From Candidatus Cloacimonadota bacterium (GTDB lineage: Bacteria; Muiribacteriota; UBA6191), in NCBI GenBank assembly GCA_023954715.1, contig JAGSHD010000008.1, positions 62,001-126,000 on the forward strand: a DNA stretch of 64,000 bases, read 5' to 3'. Position numbers and translations under genes: made by a program. The notes beneath the pieces are model-generated. The model saw only the letters and a program-made list of their open reading frames with translations. It was not told the origin of the DNA and ran no database searches. How positions within the stretch are numbered: the stretch's first letter is position 1; every line of letters begins with the position of its first letter. Positions 47,036-55,048 of this stretch are shown here, piece after piece.

Positions 47036-47572
47036 ATGAAGCTAAAATTAGTATTATTAGCAGCCATCTTGGTTCAGGTAGTAGCAGCTGGTGAGTATCA
47101 GTACGGAAAGTATGTGTATTTCAACCCAAGCTTAACAGCGGACTCAGCGCCACATAGTTACTATACAAAAGACAGAGTAAAAAGAAAGCGAACTAGAAGA
47201 GCAACTCGAAGACGACGAGTAGTCCCTACTATGAAACGTAGAGTAGTTTATCAACCAGTTGAGTATGTTTATTATGAGCCACAAACATATCGTGAGCCTA
47301 AAATTTGCACTACTAGAAACAATATCGTAAAAGAGATCAATAGAGGGGCGCCTAGACGAGTAGTAAATGGTACTTATCGAGTATGTGATGAAGCAGTAAG
47401 CAATAGATACAAATCAGAAAACTTTCAATGGAGATGGACTCACTCTAACCCAGCGTATTCTAAAACTCCTGTATATGTAGAGGATCAGCCTCATGTATCT
47501 CGATACGGAAAAAGATTTAATAAGTATCAAACAATTCGTCATAATGCAGACAGAGAGTATTACTACCGGTAA
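47036..47572 (+). CDS. exported arginine-rich protein, unknown function
   Basis: 178 residues with a signal peptide (MKLKLVLLAAILVQVVAA). The mature protein has a very basic block (KRKRTRRATRRRRVV, about 48-62), Tyr-rich stretches (YVYYEPQTY) and two cysteines (CTTRN and VCDEA). Such composition suggests binding to polyanions (DNA, lipopolysaccharide or acidic polymers). ATG 47036 has AAGGAG upstream, inside a small palindrome (GAAGATAATCTTC). The next gene starts six bases after this stop and also encodes an exported protein. No family recognised. Confidence 0.7.
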   Translation: MKLKLVLLAAILVQVVAAGEYQYGKYVYFNPSLTADSAPHSYYTKDRVKRKRTRRATRRRRVVPTMKRRVVYQPVEYVYYEPQTYREPKICTTRNNIVKEINRGAPRRVVNGTYRVCDEAVSNRYKSENFQWRWTHSNPAYSKTPVYVEDQPHVSRYGKRFNKYQTIRHNADREYYYR

Positions 47573-47577
47573 TTTAT

Positions 47578-48171
47578 ATGAAAAAGTTAAGCATAGTATT
47601 ATTAGCGTTTTTAAGTGTATCTGTGGCTTTTTCTTATGGTCGACGACCTTATAAAGCTCCAGGATTATATACAGCAGAGCCCTACCCTGTTGAATATAGA
47701 TACCCTGGTGAGTATTGGGGATTTGAAAAGCGATTTGATGATGGAAACGTGCAATTGCATATGAGATCCTTAAATGAAGCAGAAGAGTATCGAAACTCTA
47801 GACCTCCATTTGATCAGCGAGTAAAAGTCCAATTTGAAGATACTTTTGGTTTAGGACGTTTTGTTCACAGTTATCAAACAATGATTCCTGATGAAAAAGG
47901 AAAACAACACCGAATTACTTTTCATTGGAGTTCATATTTTGTTGTCAAAAATAGAACCATGGGACTCTTTAAAAGAAGAAAGTTTGTTCAATATATAAAA
48001 GTAACCATTGATGGACGTAGATTATTCTTAGTAGATGATTACGTAGACAATGGGGCTTATGATTATGAAGACTTCTTTTCTTTAGGTAAACAAAAGTATA
48101 GGTTAAAAATGTCTATGCAGTCTCACAAAAGGGATTACTTTTTTGGAGTTAGTTTAATTGCAGGTCCTTAG
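47578..48171 (+). CDS. exported protein, unknown function (partner of the Arg-rich protein)
   Basis: 197 residues with a signal peptide (MKKLSIVLLAFLSVSVAFS). The N-terminus of the mature part is rich in Pro, Tyr and Arg; the remainder (about 60-197) looks like a beta-sandwich, with KVQFEDTFGLGRFVHSYQT and YIKVTIDGRRLFLVDDY. It is encoded six bases downstream of the Arg-rich exported protein. No family recognised; a surface or matrix role is inference. Confidence 0.65.
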   Translation: MKKLSIVLLAFLSVSVAFSYGRRPYKAPGLYTAEPYPVEYRYPGEYWGFEKRFDDGNVQLHMRSLNEAEEYRNSRPPFDQRVKVQFEDTFGLGRFVHSYQTMIPDEKGKQHRITFHWSSYFVVKNRTMGLFKRRKFVQYIKVTIDGRRLFLVDDYVDNGAYDYEDFFSLGKQKYRLKMSMQSHKRDYFFGVSLIAGP

Positions 48172-48191
48172 ATAGTAGTCTGATTTCTTTA

Positions 48192-48222
48192 AAATAAAGC
48201 ATCAATTTTGGTGCTTTATTTT
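48192..48222. terminator. bidirectional terminator between convergent genes
   Basis: AAATAAAGCATCAA / TTGGTGCTTTATTT with a two-base loop and one G-T pair; it overlaps the last codons of the convergent DCC gene. Confidence 0.75.
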
Positions 48223-48566
48223 GCTTTACAGGCTTTTGACTTCTTTCGATATTTTTTTAATAGAAAATAGATAAACTGAATGACTTTAGAGATTGGATAT
48301 AGTCGCAGCACTGGATACAAATATTTGACAAACTTCAAGTGACGAGTAAGTTCAATGAGAGCATGGTGTCCTTTGTATATATCTTGTGGGCCCAAAAAGT
48401 GAATCTCTTGGTTGAGTTCATGGTAGGGGATCTCTTGGTTATCTTCTAAGTGGCTTTGAAAAGGCTCAACGCAAAGGAGGGCGTCATTTTTAAGATATAG
48501 GACGACCTTTGATAGTTTTTGACATAGAAGACAGTCTCCATCAAAAAGTAGCTTAGAATTGTTCAT
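48216..48566 (-). CDS. DCC-family thiol-disulfide oxidoreductase-like protein (DUF393)
   Basis: About 116 residues with the family signature near the N-terminus: LLFDGDCLLCQKLSK (DxDCxxC). It is followed by a helical region and a Lys-rich C-terminus (KKYRKKSKACKAK). I start it at ATG 48566, preceded by AAGAGGG; an in-frame TTG six codons upstream is the alternative. It is the last gene of a three-gene operon after the MoxR ATPase and a hypothetical protein. Members are predicted to bind or exchange thiols; function unknown. Confidence 0.82.
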   Translation of the reverse strand: MNNSKLLFDGDCLLCQKLSKVVLYLKNDALLCVEPFQSHLEDNQEIPYHELNQEIHFLGPQDIYKGHHALIELTRHLKFVKYLYPVLRLYPISKVIQFIYFLLKKYRKKSKACKAK

Positions 48567-48587
48567 GATCCCTCTTAAAGTCAATAC

Positions 48588-49052
48588 TTAGTATCCTCGA
48601 GACTCATATTCATTTAATAGAAGCGGTAAAAACTGCTCTTTGTAGCGGCCTTTCATTAGGTTTACTTTTACCTGATCCCCATCTATGGTAACCATTGTAT
48701 TTGGTATTTCAACTTCTACATTGATGGGGTCACCTTTAGAAGGTACATTATCAAGTTGTTTCATCGGATCGGTAGGTATTAGATAGCCTTTTGTGATGAT
48801 AGGGTCCTCTAGTCCATCAACTTGAAAGCTAACTTGTATAGTCATAGCAATATCTTCTTTGTTTAATGGATATAAGCCAAAGTATACGCAATCAATTAAT
48901 GAGATATTTACACCAGGTAAAAAACGCTTATAGTTTAAAAGAAACAAGCCCAAATCTGTAAAGAAATTTTCGTGCTTAGGAGGCACTTTCATTGCAGTTG
49001 TTTGTGTACTTTTTATAGATTGAACTAACTCTAAAGTTTGTGTGGGATTCAT
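48588..49052 (-). CDS. hypothetical protein between MoxR and DCC genes
   Basis: 154 residues, no signal peptide, predicted mixed alpha/beta. A central strand-rich part includes GLYPLNKEDIAMTIQVSF and DPINVEVEIPNTMVTIDGDQ. It begins one base after the MoxR stop, so the two are translationally linked, and it ends 21 bp before the DCC gene. No family recognised. As the immediate neighbour of a MoxR ATPase it may be its client or adaptor, in place of the usual VWA protein; inference only. Confidence 0.65.
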   Translation of the reverse strand: MNPTQTLELVQSIKSTQTTAMKVPPKHENFFTDLGLFLLNYKRFLPGVNISLIDCVYFGLYPLNKEDIAMTIQVSFQVDGLEDPIITKGYLIPTDPMKQLDNVPSKGDPINVEVEIPNTMVTIDGDQVKVNLMKGRYKEQFLPLLLNEYESRGY

Positions 49053-49053
49053 T

Positions 49054-50019
49054 TTATAGTCTTTCTAGTTGTGATGTGATTTTTTCTAAGACTAAATCGG
49101 TATTTAGTCCTTCTGCTTCGCCTTCAAAATTTAGTGCCATTCGATGTCTAAACGTGGGTAAAACCATTTGCAAGATATCTTGCTTTGATACATTTAATCG
49201 TCCATGAAAATAAGCATAGGCTTTAGCCGCTAGTATCAAAGATTGTAATCCCCTAGGGCCAACTCCAAAAGATACATACTTTTTGGCTTGGGCTGATGCG
49301 CCGTCCCCAGAAGGTTGGGTTGCTAAAACTAACTTACATGCTAACTCGTTTAGATGAGATGCGATAGGGACATCACGAATATTTTTACGAATTTCAAGAA
49401 TAGATGGTACATCAACTACAGGAAAAAGCTCAACAGTATCATTGGCTGTTGTAGTATCAACAATTTTCATTAACGTGTCCAAATCAGGAAAAGGTAAATC
49501 GATCTTAAAGAAGAAACGATCCAATTGAGCCTCTGGGAGTTTATATGTTCCGTCCATTTCTAGTGGATTTTGTGTACCCATTACAAAAAATGGTTGTTGT
49601 AAGTGATGGGACTTTCCAGCAACTGAAATAGAGCCTTCACCCATGGCTTCCAGCAATGCAGATTGAGTTTTGGCTGTGGCTCGATTTATTTCATCAGCTA
49701 AAATTAAATTTGCAAATAAGGGGCCTTTTTGAAAACGAAAGACTCGTTCACCAGATTGTAGCTGATGGATTACGGTTGTTCCGATAATATCAGCTGGCAT
49801 TAAATCGGGAGTAAACTGAATTCTATTAAATTTAATGTTTAAAATATGTGATATGGTTTTTACTAACAGGGTTTTACCAAGCCCCGGAACTCCTTCTAGT
49901 AAAACGTGACCACCACAAAAAAAAGCGATAATTACTTGTTCTATAAGTTCATCGTTTCCTATGATGACTTTATGCGCTTCTTTTTTAATATTTTTAAATA
50001 CTAATTGAGGGTCGATCAT
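49054..50019 (-). CDS. MoxR-family AAA+ ATPase
   Basis: 321-residue chaperone-type ATPase. Walker A is EGVPGLGKTLLVK (K49), Walker B with the MoxR loop is LILADEINRATAKTQSALLEAM, and sensor 1 is VMGTQNPLEMDGTYKLPEAQLDRF (shortened here: MGTQNPLEMDG, PEAQLDRF). Full length. MoxR proteins usually sit beside DUF58 and VWA-domain genes and help activate them. Here the downstream genes are a hypothetical protein and a DCC protein instead, so the operon is unusual. First gene of the operon; its start is preceded by AAGGAA. Confidence 0.92.
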   Translation of the reverse strand: MIDPQLVFKNIKKEAHKVIIGNDELIEQVIIAFFCGGHVLLEGVPGLGKTLLVKTISHILNIKFNRIQFTPDLMPADIIGTTVIHQLQSGERVFRFQKGPLFANLILADEINRATAKTQSALLEAMGEGSISVAGKSHHLQQPFFVMGTQNPLEMDGTYKLPEAQLDRFFFKIDLPFPDLDTLMKIVDTTTANDTVELFPVVDVPSILEIRKNIRDVPIASHLNELACKLVLATQPSGDGASAQAKKYVSFGVGPRGLQSLILAAKAYAYFHGRLNVSKQDILQMVLPTFRHRMALNFEGEAEGLNTDLVLEKITSQLERL

Positions 50020-50468
50020 GAAATTCCTTGGTGAGTTTGCTTTAACTAACTTATGTAATTTAAAGTCTTTGGTGTAAAAGTTTTCACAGTTTAAAATATT
50101 TTACTTGTGATTCATAGAGTTGCAATGATTTAAGTCATAAGTTTTTTTATTCAAAATGGAATTGAGCTTTTTAAAACGGTATGAGCTTGAGTAATAGGCA
50201 AAAATGTAAAATAATGGAGTTATTTGTAATGGTTAGAAAATTTAGTTCTTATCATGTCCAAGAGTTTGTTAAACCCTAACAATTTTGTTCGATATAATTT
50301 ATGAAAGCAGATACTTTCTTCAAATTGATGATTATATCAATTATATTGGCTTGTATTGATACGATTAGAACTTTGTGTTTATTTCATACGTAGTATATAT
50401 TGATGTAAATTTCTAACGAAAAAGAAAATAGCAACTTTAGAGTATTTTAAGGTTGTGTAAGAGTATTT
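50020..50468. other. 449-bp divergent intergenic region
   Basis: It lies between moxR (minus) and the HEAT lipoprotein gene (plus) and presumably holds both promoters. It is AT-rich. I see no open frame with a ribosome binding site, no terminator and no copy of the palindromic repeat. Confidence 0.5.
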
Positions 50469-51623
50469 ATGAAAAAAAGTTTTTTAATAGCGTCAATTGC
50501 GATAGCTGGCTTAACCGGATGTTTCTCAAAAGGAGACTCTCCCTACCAAGAGCAATTGTATTCTGCTGAAAGCTTTTTTTTAAACTTTGAAGTTGATAAG
50601 TCAATAGCTATCATAGAGGAGTTAAAATCTGAAAAGGATCTTCCCGATAGATATTACTCGATTGCTGTTAAGAGTTATGTGAGAAAACAAAATTTTGCAA
50701 AGGCTTTTGAAGTACTTGCACAGTGGGATAAAGTTTCTAAAAAGGAGCATAACTCAGAGTATAAAGAAGTTTTGATCTCTTACTTACGTAATTTTATTAG
50801 TAAAGATAGTAAAACTTTAAAATTTGAAGCTATTGTAACTCTCGGTGAAATTAAAGACTTTGCATCTAAAAAAGCTTTGATGGATATGTTTTCACAAAAG
50901 TCTCGTGCTATTCGAGTAGCTGTTTGTTATTCGTTATTTTTGCTTGGTGATGGTGAGAGAGCATTGGGATATTTAAAAGATAGATCTATGTACTCTTCTT
51001 TAAACTCTCGCTTTTTGGCATCTGTTCTACTAACTCAGTTAGAGATCGAAGCTTTAAAGGATACTTATGTTCAGATGCTACAAGATCCTGAGCCTGCTAT
51101 TCAAGCATTAGCCATCAAATCCCTTGTTGCTCTTGATTTGAGAGACGAAGTTTCTAAAATCGAGACTGTATATCAAGAGAGCTACACTTCTCAAATGAAA
51201 ATGTTATGTTCTTGGGCCATGGCAAAAATGGGTAAATCTAGTTATAAGTCTGTTTTAAAGTCATATATTAAAAATGAAAAGACAAAAACTATAGCTCAAC
51301 TTTATTTGTTACGATTAGGCGATGATACCTACCTTGAGCCGGTTCTTAGTAATTTAGATAAACTAGACAATGAGAGTCGATTTTTGGTATATGAGTATCT
51401 TAAAGACAATAATCAATTAGAGTTGGTAGAAAAAGAGATAAAGAGTGTCTTAGGTGATTTTATGGGAGACGTTTTGACTAAAAAACTCGCCATAGAAATG
51501 ATTATTAAGCACAAAATACCAGTTAAAAAAGAGCTTTTACAAAGTCAGCTATCATCTCCTTTCCCTGAAGTACGTCTAGCAGGCACAAGAGCACTATTAC
51601 TAAGTGGTCTCTTAGATAAATAA
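50469..51623 (+). CDS. HEAT-repeat lipoprotein
   Basis: 384 residues. A lipoprotein signal ends in GLTGC (Cys at residue 18). The mature protein has helical pairs from about 30 to 380; the middle units resemble HEAT/PBS-lyase-like repeats, for example LKFEAIVTLGEIKDFASKKA and QDPEPAIQALAIKSLVAL. It is probably a periplasmic or surface scaffold. Followed after 75 bp by a 63-codon gene in the same direction. No enzymatic motif. Confidence 0.8.
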   Translation: MKKSFLIASIAIAGLTGCFSKGDSPYQEQLYSAESFFLNFEVDKSIAIIEELKSEKDLPDRYYSIAVKSYVRKQNFAKAFEVLAQWDKVSKKEHNSEYKEVLISYLRNFISKDSKTLKFEAIVTLGEIKDFASKKALMDMFSQKSRAIRVAVCYSLFLLGDGERALGYLKDRSMYSSLNSRFLASVLLTQLEIEALKDTYVQMLQDPEPAIQALAIKSLVALDLRDEVSKIETVYQESYTSQMKMLCSWAMAKMGKSSYKSVLKSYIKNEKTKTIAQLYLLRLGDDTYLEPVLSNLDKLDNESRFLVYEYLKDNNQLELVEKEIKSVLGDFMGDVLTKKLAIEMIIKHKIPVKKELLQSQLSSPFPEVRLAGTRALLLSGLLDK

Positions 51624-51698
51624 ACTGTCCAAATTTCCTATTATTAAATTTAAAATGCTATAATGCATATATAAGATAATTTTTTTCTAGGAGCTTCC

Positions 51699-51890
51699 AT
51701 GAATATAGATACCTCAGGACTAAAACAATCCATGTCTTTACAGACTCAATCCTCTAAAAAGTTGAGTGCGGGTAACACTCTGGGTGGTATGACAGATTCC
51801 ATTTCAGCAGAAAACAGCTTTGAAGCTAATTCTAAAGTCGTTCAGGCAAAAGATGAAATGTTAGGAACTTTACTCGATTTAAAGGCTTAG
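51699..51890 (+). CDS. mini-protein with flagellar-rod-like C-terminal helix
   Basis: 63 residues with a strong ribosome binding site (AGGAGC). The C-terminal part, SFEANSKVVQAKDEMLGTLL, closely resembles the terminal helix of flagellar rod proteins (FlgC/FlgG type), where SYEANxKVxxTxDEMLGTLLDL is common. The rod N-terminal helix and core are absent; the N-terminal 35 residues are Ser/Thr/Gly-rich. A terminator follows at 51903. It may be a reduced rod-like protein or a chance look-alike; no other flagellar gene is in the window. Confidence 0.6.
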   Translation: MNIDTSGLKQSMSLQTQSSKKLSAGNTLGGMTDSISAENSFEANSKVVQAKDEMLGTLLDLKA

Positions 51891-51902
51891 GTCATTTAAC
51901 GT

Positions 51903-51936
51903 AAAAAAAAACTCCCAAAAAAGGGAGTTTTTTTTA
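51903..51936. terminator. bidirectional terminator
   Basis: AAAAAAAACTCCC / GGGAGTTTTTTTT with an AAAAAA loop, between the mini-protein gene and the convergent gene ending at 51949. Confidence 0.9.
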
Positions 51937-51948
51937 TTAAAGAGGTAT

Positions 51949-53145
51949 TTATTGTTGAATTTGAAACAAACTAAGTAGCTCTTTATGATTATTTAAAATA
52001 TAGTTAAATCGAAGATTTTCTCTTGATTGAGCTCCACCATCATTAATCAAACCAAGTGGGTTTCCACCGGCGTACATTGTCCCTCGTGGGTCGCCATATT
52101 GATTAAATCCACGTTCCGCTAAATATCGGTCGATACTAAATTTTTGATTGTTTGATAAATCGTAGTTTTGCACTCTTATAGTTTGGTTACCAGTGTTTAC
52201 TGGACCTTGTACATTTTCTACGTGTTTTACAAAGCTTCCCGCTTGTGTGTAAATATATACTCGTTGTTCGTTTCTGTTTTGACCTGTAACTCCACCAGTA
52301 ATCCGTGCTACTACTTGAATTTGATTATTAGCAATTTCAGAAACAGAGTCAATCATAACGTTGATCCGATTATTACTTACAAAGCGTGGATCTGCTTGTA
52401 GCTCTTGCTGTAGTCTAACTTTAGCATCATAAGTAGCTCTTTCTCTGGATTGTTGTTGTTGAATAACAGAGTTACTTTGGTAGGGGCCATAATTTTGGTT
52501 GTTTCCGTATCCATTCCAAGAGTTTTGATAAGGTCGATGAAATTGCTGTCCCCATGGATTGTTGAAGCCGTTACCAAAATTAGGGTTAAAACCGTTTTGC
52601 CAATGGTTTGGTTGATAGTTTACTCCAGGACGATTTGTCTGATAAAACTGTTGACCTGCTTTATAATCTGGGTTAGTGAAAGGGTTTCTATGAAGTCTTG
52701 CTGTTTGCCCTGGAATCACATTTGTATGTGCATTCATAGCATTTATAGCATGAACAGGAGCACCTTCTCTAAATTGAGTGTTTCCACCATAACCACGAGC
52801 ATCCCAAGATGTGCTTAAATTACCGTTGAAAGAGGAATGGTTTCTAACAGGACCTCTATAGAAAAAAGTATCTCGCTTAAGCTCAGGATTGATTGAACCA
52901 ATAGGAGAGTTAGCAGTAACTCCATTATTGCTATCAACATCGGTCATCATAGACTCACGATTTAACATGTTTCGTAGTTGTGTAATCGATAGTTTAAGCT
53001 CTTTTTGCTTTTTTTCATCGGTCTCTGTTGCTAAAGATTGAAGTTTCGCTTGAAGCATCAATTGGATCTCTTCTCTTTGGTTTGCCCAGGACCCATTAAC
53101 GACTAATGCCAAAGTAATTGCTTTAAGTAAATTATTTAATTTCAT
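51949..53145 (-). CDS. exported Asn/Gly/Gln-rich low-complexity protein
   Basis: 398 residues with a signal peptide (MKLNNLLKAITLALVVNGSWA). Residues about 22-60 form a short coiled coil (EIQLMLQAKLQSLATETDEK). The centre (about 140-225) is a low-complexity, Asn-, Gly-, Gln-, Tyr- and Trp-rich region containing GFNPNFGNGFNNPWGQQF. A basic beta-rich C-terminal part follows (NRINVMIDSVSEIANNQIQV). It may be a surface or matrix protein; the aromatic Asn/Gly-rich centre resembles self-assembling sequences. No family recognised. Confidence 0.7.
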   Translation of the reverse strand: MKLNNLLKAITLALVVNGSWANQREEIQLMLQAKLQSLATETDEKKQKELKLSITQLRNMLNRESMMTDVDSNNGVTANSPIGSINPELKRDTFFYRGPVRNHSSFNGNLSTSWDARGYGGNTQFREGAPVHAINAMNAHTNVIPGQTARLHRNPFTNPDYKAGQQFYQTNRPGVNYQPNHWQNGFNPNFGNGFNNPWGQQFHRPYQNSWNGYGNNQNYGPYQSNSVIQQQQSRERATYDAKVRLQQELQADPRFVSNNRINVMIDSVSEIANNQIQVVARITGGVTGQNRNEQRVYIYTQAGSFVKHVENVQGPVNTGNQTIRVQNYDLSNNQKFSIDRYLAERGFNQYGDPRGTMYAGGNPLGLINDGGAQSRENLRFNYILNNHKELLSLFQIQQ

Positions 53146-53246
53146 GAATTCATCCTTCTATCTTAAGATCTACGTAATAAAATACGATAGAAAAGTAGAT
53201 ATGTTTCATAGTATTTCAAAAATAGGCTAAATAAACAAGATTTTGT

Positions 53247-55046
53247 ATGAACAAAGAAAAGAAAGAATCCATAGTAAAACTCTTACTAGGACTGGTAATG
53301 TTGGTGTTTTTAGGTTCGGGATGTACTGGATCTAATAATCCACTGTATATTGCTCCTCCAGGAGTCATAGAAGGCACAGTTTTAGATGCTGCTGCCAACC
53401 CAGTTCAGAGTGTTAACGTCATTTTAGAGAATCAATTGCAAAATTCTGGCAGTGTACAGACCGATGCAGCGGGTAAGTTTTCTATTAAATCAGCAGATCC
53501 TGGTGTATATGACTTAGTAGCAAGTAAAACAATTCAAGCTGTAAGTTACAAGGCTAGAGTCAGATATTTGAATGTTCATGATCAGGCACTAACAGCAACC
53601 GATATAAAAATTAAACCCGCTGGTGTGATTACTGGAAAAGTAATATTAGAAGGAAAAACCACCAATGAAGGTGTTGTTGTTACTCTAGAAGGAACAGGAA
53701 AGACCTCAACGAGTGATGCAGCGGGTAATTATAGTTTTACTGATGTTGCGTATACCGTAAATAACCTAAGTTATACAATTGGCTTTTTTAAAAATGACTT
53801 CGCCTTAGCTAAAATTGAGGATATTGGTTTAGTTGCTGGAGATACTATTGCAGTGGAGACAATTACTTTACAAAACTTAAATCCCGATGAAAGAGCAGAT
53901 TTATCAGGCTCTGTACGACTAGACTCTAAAACAGATTTGTCTGGTTTAAAAATAGAATTACTTGGTACAACAATCAATCCAGTAGAGATCGTATCTTCAT
54001 CAACCAATCCTGCTACTTTTGAATTTAAAAATCTGCCATTCGGAAGCTATATAATTAAATTTAGTCATGATGATTACTTACCCCAAGAGATTCCGCTAAC
54101 TTTAAAGACGGGACAACCAAATGTTGTATTACCTGAAGTAACTTTACTAGGATACTGGCATTTACCAGAGAACATCAAAGCAAGTGAACTAACATTGTCC
54201 CCCGGTGGATTTCAATTAGCTTATTGTAAAGATCATAACTCTAATACGAGTTATAATGGGGATATATTTTTAACAGACCTCCACGGGACTTCATATAATC
54301 AAAAAATTACTTTTAATGGGAAATGTGCTGCTGGACGAGGATTATCATGGTCTAATGACGGTAAATTATTAGCTTATACTAGAAAAGTAAACAATGACCC
54401 CGGTGCATTTACTTATGTTGCACTCATCTCCTCCTCTGGTGGTGATATTACAAAATTGATTAGTGAAACCAATGATGTTACACAGCCTTCTTTTGCTCCA
54501 GATAATAACTCTATGATTTATCAATATTCAAACGGTGCTGGAGGTCAATTAGTTGAATCAACTCTAACTTTGAAAAAATCAGGCTATGTTTTAGAAAATG
54601 AGGTTATGATTTTAAACACACTTTTAAACGATCAAGTTGGGGTGAATCAATTTACATCCATAGAGTATGGATTAAGTGGTAGAATCATTTATTCGCAAAA
54701 TGGTGTGGGTGGTATATCTAATAAAGGTGCCTTTACTTTACCAAACAATGCTAATGGTAATACCAGTCTAATATTTACAATAAATACGCAATTGGGTCTT
54801 GAAGAGCATGCTATCACCTATAATTTAGAAAATGATAAATTGGCTTTTTCGGTGTTAGATGGTACTTCAAGTCAAAATGGAATCTATATGTGTAATATCG
54901 ATGGTACCAATGCAGAGCGAATCTCAAGCGCTTATGGATTAAGTCTTGAAATTACGGATGATGGTAAATACATTTACTTCATAGATAAAAGAGCTAGCTA
55001 TTCTAAGAGAATTACTCGATTGATTGTTCCGAGTCAATGGAGATAG
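53247..55046 (+). CDS. lipoprotein with carboxypeptidase-regulatory-like and PD40/TolB-like repeats
   Basis: 599 residues. The lipoprotein signal ends in LGSGC (Cys at residue 26). Three regulatory-like beta-sandwich units follow: GVIEGTVLDAAANPVQSVNV, GVITGKVILEGKTTNEGVVV and LSGSVRLDSKTDLSGLKIEL. From about residue 300 come beta-propeller-like repeats of PD40 type (LSPGGFQLAYCKD, WSNDGKLLAYTRK, FAPDNNSMIYQYS). It is an exported surface or periplasmic lipoprotein for ligand or protein binding. The downstream radical SAM gene is convergent. Confidence 0.82.
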   Translation: MNKEKKESIVKLLLGLVMLVFLGSGCTGSNNPLYIAPPGVIEGTVLDAAANPVQSVNVILENQLQNSGSVQTDAAGKFSIKSADPGVYDLVASKTIQAVSYKARVRYLNVHDQALTATDIKIKPAGVITGKVILEGKTTNEGVVVTLEGTGKTSTSDAAGNYSFTDVAYTVNNLSYTIGFFKNDFALAKIEDIGLVAGDTIAVETITLQNLNPDERADLSGSVRLDSKTDLSGLKIELLGTTINPVEIVSSSTNPATFEFKNLPFGSYIIKFSHDDYLPQEIPLTLKTGQPNVVLPEVTLLGYWHLPENIKASELTLSPGGFQLAYCKDHNSNTSYNGDIFLTDLHGTSYNQKITFNGKCAAGRGLSWSNDGKLLAYTRKVNNDPGAFTYVALISSSGGDITKLISETNDVTQPSFAPDNNSMIYQYSNGAGGQLVESTLTLKKSGYVLENEVMILNTLLNDQVGVNQFTSIEYGLSGRIIYSQNGVGGISNKGAFTLPNNANGNTSLIFTINTQLGLEEHAITYNLENDKLAFSVLDGTSSQNGIYMCNIDGTNAERISSAYGLSLEITDDGKYIYFIDKRASYSKRITRLIVPSQWR

Positions 55047-55048
55047 TT

